The notes under the pieces were generated by a model that had not been told where the DNA came from, ran no database searches, and saw nothing but the letters and a program-made list of their open reading frames with translations. The position numbers and the translations under genes were made by a program. Of a stretch of DNA of 22,575 nucleotides, positions 1-7,458 are shown in pieces. The first letter of the stretch is position 1, and each line of letters starts with the position of its first letter. The stretch is from Coptodactyla brooksi (Eukaryota > Arthropoda > Insecta > Coleoptera > Scarabaeidae): positions 1 to 22,575 of the forward strand of contig JAWQRM010000444.1 of assembly GCA_033557675.1 (NCBI GenBank), written 5' to 3'.

Positions 1-425
1 CAGAAAAGTACTACGTCCCCATCGTTGTTCCTGGGCATCGATGTTCCCGGCGTTCCTTATGCTAAAAGTAGTTTATTAACCAACCATAGGAGGTGGGGGG
101 AGGGGGGTGGGGGTGGCAACCGTAACATCATCGAATAGTTCGTTGAAAAATATTAAATATGTGTTTCTCTGTTTTTTGATTCTTTTGATTTCTATTCCAT
201 TTCTTACGACTACAACACCACCTGTCCTGAATCGAAAAACTTTTTCGGATAAATCGTACGTAGCTTTCAAAGTAGAATCTGACTGCGATAAAAAATAGGG
301 GTTCCTATTTAGGGTTTCAAATTTGCCGCCCGCCCCGCCCACAGGGAGTATGGGGGTGGGCATAGTTTAGTACTAACGGCTGCCCCCCTCGGAAATATTA
401 AAGTTTCGATTCGGCAAATTATATA
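1..425. other. Unclassified G/C-run-rich segment
   Basis: I recognise no gene here. Two tracts stand out from the AT-rich surroundings: a G-rich run at about 90-117 and a C-rich plus G-rich stretch at about 325-395. Between them is ordinary AT-rich DNA. Short open frames exist on both strands but have low-complexity ends (poly-Pro or poly-Thr read from the G/C runs) and no recognisable domain, so I do not call them genes. It could be part of a repeat that begins left of the window. Confidence 0.4.
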
Positions 426-1208
426 CAGGGTGGTTCAAAAGGTCATGTCCGAACGGCACGTATGGACGTATCAGGTCACGGGAAGCAAGAATTACATAGG
501 AACTGGGGGTTGGAAAGGTAATCGTGACAGTGCAATTGCATCGTGACCATGACGCAAAGAAAAGATAACAAATGGTGAAAAAGATCTTTATTTTACAAAA
601 AACTTAATTGAAGTACAAAACACAAATGAAAAATGTTACAACTCACAAGAAGTGCTCAAAATATGCCCCATTGGCTGCGATGCTTGCTTCACATCGGCAC
701 AGCAGGGAATCACCAACACGTTCCAATTGGCTAGGAGTCTCCTGGACACATGCCGCTACTTCAGTGATCCGTGCCATGAGGTCTATGGCCGATGGAACGA
801 GTGTCTCATACAACAGACTTAAGATGTCCCCAGAGCTAGAAATCAAGGGAGGTTAACGTCCGGGGATTGTGGTGGCCAGGGTACGGGGCCACCTCTGCCA
901 ATCCAGCAATATAGGGATGTCAAGTCCAGGAACTGACGTACATTCCTGCGGAAATGTGCGGGAGTCCCATCATGCTGGAACCACTTAATGCATGTCTACC
1001 AATTCTGAATTGCCGTACTGGTTCATTCTTTCCCTACAATGTCCATGCTTTGACTGATCCCACTGCCCGCACTTGCTTCTGCCAGAACTTATCGCCCTCT
1101 AGTGGGTTACAATCGTGTTTCCGACCCCCACTTCCTATGCAATTCTTGCTCGTCACAACATGGCACACCCACACGTGCCGTTTGGACATGACCTTTTGAA
1201 CCAGCCTG
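426..1208 (-). mobile_element. Tc1/mariner-superfamily transposon, internally deleted, transposase on minus strand
   Basis: The 783-bp element has terminal inverted repeats of 36 bp at 426-461 and 1173-1208 (34 of 36 match, beginning CAGGGTGGTTCAAAAGG) and is flanked by TA (424-425, 1209-1210), the usual target of this superfamily. Similarity resumes in subterminal inverted segments at about 485-528 and 1106-1151, so the ends are unusually long. The minus strand still encodes the C-terminal half of a DDE transposase: HDGTPAHF (second catalytic Asp), then GRGGPVPWPPQSPDVN (third Asp, 36 residues later), then one frameshift, then a frame at 846-643 ending GAYFEHFL. The N-terminal DNA-binding domain and first catalytic Asp are missing, so the copy is a dead deletion derivative. 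Confidence 0.85.
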
Positions 1209-1224
1209 TATCTATATGTATATA

Positions 1225-2000
1225 GTAGTGGTGGACTAATTGAGAATGGTACCTGTCATTTTTTTTATTTCAGAAAAAAATGGGTCTGGTAACTGTAGAA
1301 ATTTACTGTTGTGTTTGGTGTGATGATTTTCTTTTTATATTGCATCGTCCAAATGAATTTCATTGTTTTTGCAACTTTTTGTGGCTAAAGCGAGTGCCCA
1401 TTTCTTGACTGTAGTGTAGTTAAGAACACTAAGAAATTCTGAATAGTTTTCAAAAATAAATTTTTGTCGAAGGTTCTTGGGGAGATTCATAATGGAATTA
1501 AAATTGAATAAGTATACTGCAAAATATTCCGTATAATAACCATTAACTTTATAATGGGAAAGAAGAAAAGTTGCAGCCCCTTCTTGAGAAGAAAATCATA
1601 AATCTCGAGAAATTGCGAATATCCTTTAAAAGAAATTTAACAAAATTTATTAACAACCTGTAACGATCGACGAAAGCTTAGTTTGAAGGAAATGGGGTTA
1701 ACGTTGTACAATGGCCATCATGTAGTCCAGACCTGAACTCTATAGAAAAGGCGTTACAATGCTGTTATAGCAAATAGATTGCCCAACCAAATAATGAAAA
1801 AAAAATTGAAAAGTAAAAAAATATAAGCTTTTGTAACCGTTCTTAGTTGCTTTTCCACTATAAATTTCCATGTTATCTCCATTTTGTTATTAATTTCTAG
1901 TTTTTTTTTTTGTTGTATTATGAAGTAGTTTTTTAAGAAATTTTATTACATATAAAGAAAATATTAAGAAAGATCATTCTTAGTTAATCCGCCACCACTG
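1225..2000 (+). mobile_element. Tc1-type transposon, internally deleted
   Basis: The ends form imperfect inverted repeats: TAGTGGTGGACTAATTGAG at the left, against the complement of the right end, which begins CAGTGGTGGCGGATTAACTA, with TA following at 2001-2002. The plus strand carries a broken Tc1 transposase starting at the ATG at 1554: MGKKKSCSPFLRRKS, then after a frameshift HKSREIANIL (the N-terminal helix-turn-helix), then directly the C-terminal signature VQWPSCSPDLNSIEK at about 1706-1750 with the catalytic Asp and Glu. The middle of the gene is deleted. The right end abuts the next mariner-type element. The left boundary is uncertain by a base or two. Confidence 0.75.
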
Positions 2001-2002
2001 TA

Positions 2003-2811
2003 TCTGTTGGAAATGGACGTTTTTTGGATGAACAGTACTCAGTTGATTTTGAAAAAAAGAAGGAAGCATTTTATCTCTTGAATACGCATTTCAAGTCTGC
2101 CAGAGATCATAACTCAAGAGGGAGCCAACAAACAATTCTCCATCAAACTGTTTCGTAATGCATCTTGCCACTCCGGTAATGTAAGGGGTTTATGGACATA
2201 AACTCGTTCTTTTAGGTAATTTCACAGGAAAATGTGACATGTGGATAAGTTCGTTAATCTCACGGGGTTTGGCACGTCATCAAAACGCGAAATGAAGTGC
2301 CCAGTGAACATGTTCCTGAAAGCTTCCATGGATACATTGGCAGTGTGCATGCTGCGGCATCATCCTGTTGCAAATAAACATTTCTCACGTTTAGTTACCA
2401 TTTCTGCAGTTGTGGTTGAACAAACATATTCAGCATGTAAATGTAAAGTAAATTCACTATTACTCATTTTCTTAAAAAAAATACCTCAAAAGGCACAACT
2501 GCACACCAAACTGACACGCTCAAAGTGAAAAGGTTTTTCTATAATGCTGTGAGGATTTTGAGGGCCCCAATAATGGAAGTTGTAATTCATTCAAGTGAAA
2601 ATAAGCTTCATCACTCATTATCAGTACTGCATTTGGATCCTCCCACACTATTTGCATATTATATTAAAACGTTGTGCCGCATTGTCCATTGCTTCATTAT
2701 AATTGAAACGACAGATACTCTGAAGCGAATGATTACTCTCTCCTCTCTTATCACCAATAACGATTGTGTACTAGCCACTCGAAAAACATCCATTTCTCAT
2801 AAATCACCCTG
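2003..2811 (-). mobile_element. Mariner-superfamily transposon remnant, left end truncated
   Basis: Minus-strand fragments in several frames follow transposase order: SDEAYFHLN (first catalytic Asp, about 2625-2600), IIEKPFHFERVSLVCS, QQDDAA (second Asp region), HTANVSMEAFRNMF, NYLKERVYVHKPLTLPEW. Stops and frameshifts make it a pseudogene. The right end reads CACCCTG at 2811 followed by TA (2812-2813). Just inside it the complement of the right terminal region (AGAAATGGATGTTTTTCGAG) matches the left region at about 2011-2035, which shows an inverted terminal repeat. The outermost ~15 bases of the left repeat are missing exactly where the Tc1 copy ends at 2000. Confidence 0.75.
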
Positions 2812-2998
2812 TATCTACATACAGTGGGTAGTTATACCATGGTTTACTTTTAGACTAGATTTATTGTTGTATTGTTGTAAAAGTTATTTTTAATGGGTGG
2901 CCAATCTTTTAGTTGAATATTGAATCATAAGATAAAAAAAGGAACGGCTTAATATTTTTTGATGATATTTGTTTTATTTAAAAGAGTGAACTTTCCAA

Positions 2999-4075
2999 TT
3001 AAGTATGGAGTATGGTATCATTTAGACAGCCACCAAGGCTGGCTCGGCGGTAGGCCATTCTTAAGGACCAATTATCAAGTACTTGCACCACTGTTTCCAA
3101 TGATATTCTGTTGATACTTTTGCAAATGTTCTGCTTCAAATGGTCAATTGTCTTTGGATCATCAGCATACACCTTGTCCTTCAATGCACCCCATAAAAAG
3201 AAATCCAGCGGTGTTAAATTGCAGCTGCAAGGTGGCCAGTTCACATTGCCGCCGATAACACGGTTGTTGAATTTAGTGTGCAGAAGATTGATTATGACAT
3301 TTGCAGTATGCAATGTCGTGCCATGTTGTTGAAACCAGAGCTGGCATAGATCATTTTCTCCAATTCAGGCTGATCACGAAATTGGTGATCACATCTCTAT
3401 AGCGGTCTCCATTAACATAAACATTGGGTCCATCGTCGTTTTCGATGAAAAATGGCCCAATAAAGCCACCACTCCAAAATCTACATCAAATGGTGACTCG
3501 AAGAGGATGGTTTGGTTTCATGACAATGACACGTGGGTTTTCCAATCCCCAAATACGGCAGTTCTGTGTGTTCACAAAACTTCCAAGATGAAAATGTGCC
3601 TCGTCCGTGAAAATGATTTTTGGTTGAAATTCAGGCCATCATTCGACTCCTTTAAAACCCACTGAGCGAAGCAAGAACAGAGTCCATAGTCGGCTATTTT
3701 AATTTTATGAATAAGTTGCACCTTATAAGCGAACATACTGAGGTCTTTGCGAAGAATCCTCCTCAGAGTGGTTCGCCGAATGTTGAGTTGCTGACGTCTG
3801 CGGCAAGGTAATGTTGCCAGGTTCCCAGGCTTTCACGCACACTTTGAGCCACAGAAGTGACAATTTCGGCAGAACACCTTGGATGAGTATGCTAGATATG
3901 TGCATTGTCTACCAGCATTCCAGTTACATGCCCTTTTTTCACAAACTTTCGAATTCCTTTGACCTATGGCGCTTCATTTCTTTCAAACAATGTACGCAAT
4001 TTTCGCGCTGTTACAAACAAATTAGACCCATTTTCAAAAATAAGTGGTACATTTTCTATCAATGGATGCTTCTAA
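2999..4075 (-). mobile_element. Mariner-superfamily transposase pseudogene, nearly full length
   Basis: Read on the minus strand, this is an almost complete transposase with scattered stops and frameshifts. An N-terminal helix-turn-helix region (TARKLRTLFERNEAP) lies near 4020-3970. It is followed by IIFTDEAHFHLGSFVNTQNC with the first catalytic Asp (about 3625-3565), a WSGGFIGPFFIEND block, FQQHGTTLHTAN (the Asp expected after QQ is His), and an uninterrupted C-terminal frame at 3313-2999 containing NWPPCSCNLTPLDFFLWG. The third catalytic residue, normally Asp in this SCDLTPLD-type motif, is Asn (AAT codon), so the enzyme would be inactive even without the stops. I could not identify terminal inverted repeats, so the limits are those of the coding homology. 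Confidence 0.8.
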
Positions 4076-4157
4076 CCTAACTACAGTAATTAAATTTTGG
4101 GGCAAAAATTGAAAACGACTAACTTTATATATTAACGCATTACCTTATATAATATCC

Positions 4158-4628
4158 ACGAATTTATTGGTACTCAATCTAAACAATTGAAGAATACTTG
4201 TAGTAGCCATCAAAAAGATGCTGGTTTTACCGTATATTTCTTTGCCATTTGGTCAACCATGTGTACTCCAAATTCTGTTTTATTATAAGTATGTGATTGC
4301 TTCTGGGCTGCGTTTGTTATTGTCTTTAGTTTTGTTTTAATTTTATAAATGGTGAGCATACAGTTCTCTGAGATTTATATAGTTCTGAGGAATATAATTC
4401 CATTTTATCTTTCTTGTCCTTTGTTGACTTTGGATGTTTTCTTTTGTTGGTCCTGATAGGTCCAACTAAAGCGATTTTCTGCGCAATTAGTTTTTTTTGA
4501 AAATGAGATACTGGTCAAATACTTATCTGCTATATTCCTGCCTTGACATAAAGACAATTCAGCTAATTTAAAAACTACAAATTCGCCCAAGGGTGTTCAA
4601 ATAAGGAAAACCATTTACAACATATTTC
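4158..4628 (-). mobile_element. piggyBac-type transposase remnant
   Basis: Minus-strand frames with shifts and stops give, in order, KYVVNGFPYLN, GEFVVFKLAELSLCQGRN, IADKYLTSISFSKK (aligned to the DNWFTS block, with the Asp kept), IALVGPIRTNKRKHP (family G-T-x-R-K-N-R/K block), SPEAITY, NKTEFGVHMVDQMAKKYTVK (family TKGGVDxxDQM block), and FFNCLD...PINS (family F-N-L-D-I-A-G-I-N block). That is the C-terminal half of the piggyBac transposase domain, including the Asp-containing VDQM motif. No TTAA-flanked ends were found. It is an old, inactive fragment lying between a mariner pseudogene and a hammerhead repeat. Confidence 0.75.
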
Positions 4629-4669
4629 GATTTTACATCCAGTGCCAACTAACAGTTTAGCTAAAAAGT

Positions 4670-4718
4670 GATGATCCTGATGATGCTAACTTGGTTAGCG
4701 AAACGTGCGTCGAGCATC
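4670..4718 (+). ncRNA. Hammerhead ribozyme motif, type I, complete core (copy 1)
   Basis: All invariant hammerhead parts are present in order. CTGATGA is at 4677-4683. Stem II is GCTAAC/GTTAGC (4685-4690 with 4694-4699, loop TTG), six perfect pairs. GAAA is at 4700-4703. A three-pair stem III (A4703-T4710, C4704-G4709, G4705-C4708) has a two-base loop. The cleavage triplet GTC is at 4709-4711. Stem I pairs 4670-4676 with 4712-4718 with a single A/G mismatch in seven positions. Open stem I with a tiny stem III (GAAAC-NN-GCGTC style) is the form known from Penelope-like elements, retrozymes and schistosome satellites. The one deviation is T4684 between core and stem II. Predicted cleavage is 3' of C4711. 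Homology to the 20.19-kb copy continues downstream to about 4765. Confidence 0.75.
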
Positions 4719-4768
4719 CCCTCTACAAATTTTGGCGTAGTGGTGACTTCGTTTTACTTAGCGGGAAA
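4712..4768 (+). repeat. 3' flank of hammerhead repeat family
   Basis: The bases after the ribozyme motif (TTTTGGCGTAGTGGTGACTT and onward) resemble the sequence at the same distance after the motifs at 20.19 kb (TTGTGGCGTGGTAACAAC) and 13.5/13.7 kb (TTTGGTTAAGTGGTAACC, TTTGGTTAAATGAATTACT). The motif is therefore part of a longer dispersed repeat, not a chance match. The repeat is cut off by the start of the LINE homology at about 4770. Confidence 0.55.
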
Positions 4769-4769
4769 T

Positions 4770-6750
4770 ATGTAAGAGCACAATTAAAGAGGCAGCGGAG
4801 ACCATCTTGGGAGCAGAAAGAGCACCCCCATGCAACGGTTGGTTTGACATGGTTTCAAGTGCGAAACTATTACTAAAAAGAAAAATGATGCATAGAAACG
4901 TATGCAGCAAAGAAGAACTCGGGATCAAGAACTAATATATAAAGCTCTTAGGAGAGGAGAGCAACACATGCACCAAAAGAAAAAACGAGTCCACGAAAAT
5001 CAGATCCTGGAGCAACTCGAGACACTAAAAGCACAGGACGAAGCAAGTTCTATAATATCCTGAACAACACAAGGATAGAGTATAAACCAAGGTTGAAGAT
5101 GTGTAAAGACAGGAGTGGGCACATAGTTAACTCGAGAGAGGATATCCTGAACAGATCGGTTAAGCACTTCAGAGAACTGCTGTGCACAGAAATGTGGGAC
5201 GCAAACATACTACCCCAAAGACCAGGAAACAACATGCTCATAGAACCTCCTTCAAAACAAGAAATACAGGAAGAGCAATAGAGCAACTGAAAACCAACAA
5301 ATCGCCTGGAAGCGATGGCATTCCTGCAGATCTTGTCAAGTACAGAGGTGAAACTCTTGCGGGCCAAATACATAAAATGATGGTTAGAGCCTGGAACGAA
5401 GAGCAAATACCCAAGGAGTGGAACACTGGTATCATTTGCTCACTGCAAAAGAAGGGTGACCAGCTAGAGTGCAAGAACCATAGAGGAATAACTCTTCTCA
5501 ATATAATTTACAAAACTTTTTCCAATGTCGTATACAGCCGTCTGAGTGCATACACGGAGGAGATTCTGGCCGAATACCAGAGTGGTTTTAGACCTGGGCA
5601 ATCTACAACGGATCAGATTTTTGTATTACGCCAAATTCTAGAAAAGACCAGCGAATACAATATAGACACCTTCCACCTTTTCCTAGATTTTAAATCTGCC
5701 TACGACAGCGTGCTCAGGATAAGCTGTATAAAGCCATAAACGTACTGAACATCCCCGATAAATTGATAAGACTCGTAAGAGCCACAATGCGGACGGTTGC
5801 GTGTAAGGTGCAAATACAGGGTGTCCTATCACAAACTTTTGAAACCCAGGTAGGGCTGAGATGCCAAATTAGAGAAGAGGGGAACCATCTTAAATAAATC
5901 TACACAGGTCGTGGCATATGCGGACGATCTTGATCTGGTTTTCCATACTCCCCGTATATTGAAGGACACCTTTGTTGCATTTTCAGCTGCTGCAGAAAAC
6001 ATGGGCCTCCAAGTAAACGAAGCTAAGACGAAGGTGACGACATCAACCCCAATCAACAGAGCCAGAACTAGAAACGTTAGGAAAAGCTTTAACATTAACA
6101 GCTTTAATTTTAAAGTAGTGGATAACTTACATATCTGGGCTCTCTTGTCACAAATGAGAACTGCACCTCACAAGAAATAAAACGAAGAGTGATGCTAGCA
6201 AACAAGTACTACTTCGGGTTAAGCAATTGAAAAGTAGAAATCTAGGTCTAAAGATGAAATTAAGAATATACAAGACCCTTATATTACCCGCATTAACATA
6301 TGGTTCAGAAACGTGGACGACCACGAAGGCCGACGAAAATTTCTTGCGTATCTGTGAACGTAAGATCTTGAGAAGAATATTTGCTGCAATTCGGGAGGAC
6401 GGTCTCTGGAGGAGGAGATACAAGTTTGAACTTTACAGTAAATATAAACAAATAGCAGATGGAAAAGATGTTGTATCCTTCATAAAGCTGGGGAGATTGA
6501 GATGGGCAGGGCATCTAGCAAGAGCACATGAAAACTATCCACCCAGGCGAATTTTTATATCACAGCCGGGAGGAAGCAGACGGAGAAATAGGCCAAGAGG
6601 GCAGTGGGAGGATGAAGTGGATGAGGACGCTGGGAGGATCAGCGCGACAAATTGGCGACGGTTATCAATGAACAGGGACGACTGGCGTACGAGGTTGAGG
6701 AAGGTCGAGGCCCAACTAGAGCTGTAACACCAGTGATGATGATATTATCT
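4770..6750 (+). mobile_element. 5'-truncated non-LTR retrotransposon (endonuclease-reverse transcriptase type, RTE-like)
   Basis: The element begins inside the linker before the reverse transcriptase (TIKEAAETILGAERAP at about 4780) and lacks the apurinic endonuclease. Reverse-transcriptase blocks follow: NKSPGSDGIPADL (about 5300), HRGITLLNIIYKTF, EYQSGFRPGQSTTDQIF, LFLDFKSAYDS (first catalytic Asp, about 5680-5710), a damaged Q-V-G-L-R block near 5850, then AYADDLDLV (catalytic YADD, 5914-5940) and VNEAKTKV. The C-terminal domain at 6227-6727 has LPALTYGSETWTTTKADENF and ICERKILRRIF. The DNA between the G-L-R block and YADD is deleted, and frameshifts occur near 5180, 5735 and 6180. The 3' end is marked by GTGATGATGATAT at about 6735. 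Clade assignment is tentative. Confidence 0.85.
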
Positions 6751-6958
6751 TGTACAGCTTTTTCCATTTGGAAATCACTTTGGGCTTTATCTAATGTTGG
6801 TTTATTATATGTTTTTAATATATTGCACTCTCTTGTATCTTATATGGACTGGTGTCAGGATTACTATTTGCCAATCTTTAAACATTTTTTCCTCATTCTT
6901 GGCTTGCAGAAATAGCATTGTCAGATGTTCCTATTTTCCAATATTTCAGCAGTTGCTT

Positions 6959-7052
6959 TAGTGTATCCCAGAGTCACAATAGACGTATGGTCGCAGTGGA
7001 GGGCTGCATAAGCCCACTCACGTTTCAAACCTAACCTAGTGTATCCCAGAGT
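6959..7052 (+). mobile_element. 62-bp retro-insertion flanked by 16-bp target-site duplications
   Basis: TAGTGTATCCCAGAGT occurs at 6959-6974 and again, perfectly, at 7037-7052. Between them is 62 bp (6975-7036) that ends AAACCTAACC. A direct repeat of this length around a short insert with a simple 3' tail is what target-primed reverse transcription leaves, so I read it as a severely 5'-truncated retroelement (LINE or SINE tail) in plus orientation. The tail also resembles the complement of the common insect telomere unit TTAGG. The parent element is not identified. It lies about 210 bp upstream of the first USF3 exon seen, within the presumed intron. Confidence 0.7.
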
Positions 7053-7263
7053 ATTTTAACATTTCAGAGATTGCAATTTCTGCGCATATTGCAATCTACC
7101 GCATATCTTTTATTGCTTCCATATTTGCAATATACACTTTTAAAAACAAAATTGACCTTTACTGACCAGTTAATATACTGATATAAATTCATACCCAATA
7201 CAATGAAAATTTTAGTTATAATTTATTGTTACTCAATTTTAAATTATATTATTTATGAACTAG

Positions 7264-7458
7264 GTGAGAAAATTAAGAAACTTCGAGACCAAATAAAGAA
7301 GTTACTCATTCGTAATGAACAATTGTGTAATCTTCTCAAAGAAGCAGGCATCAGATATCCGTCAGAATGTGGTCTTGTCAAGTTTAAAACCCCTAAAAAA
7401 TGGGCAAACAAAATATCACCTGACCAAGCAAAAGTATTGGCAGAGAAAGAAGCCCAAA
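7264..7458 (+). CDS. USF3: USF3-like, leucine-zipper exon
   Basis: The exon starts after the acceptor TAG at 7261-7263 with two bases (GT) completing a codon begun upstream, then reads EKIKKLRDQIKKLLIRNEQ with heptad-spaced Leu/Ile, a short coiled coil. It ends at 7458 before a strong donor (AAA|GTAAGA). The same frame stays open both left and right of these splice sites, but the left extension is hydrophobic intron translation and the right extension stops after a few codons. Splicing to 7507 restores the frame exactly (A+AG = Lys). Confidence 0.75.

Noticed and set aside
107..363. Overlapping open frames on both strands near the left edge
   Set aside because: They owe their length to G/C runs read as poly-Pro or poly-Thr and show no domain.
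608..1199. Plus-strand open frames inside the first mariner element
   Set aside because: They are antisense to the recognisable minus-strand transposase remnants.
2241..2893. Two plus-strand frames of 95 and 122 codons
   Set aside because: They are antisense shadows of the decayed minus-strand mariner transposase.
4690..4730. tRNA-like segment around GGTTAGCGAAACG
   Set aside because: No cloverleaf forms, and the pairing is fully explained by the hammerhead fold.
4691..4876. 61-codon plus-strand frame starting in the hammerhead
   Set aside because: It merges repeat DNA with the LINE linker out of its proper frame.
6727..6750. Repeated TGATGA near 6735 as another hammerhead core
   Set aside because: No stem II or GAAAC follows; it is the 3' tail of the LINE.
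7203..7263. ATG at 7203 as the start of the zipper protein
   Set aside because: The extra residues are hydrophobic intron-like translation and are followed by a plausible acceptor; the family needs an upstream bHLH.
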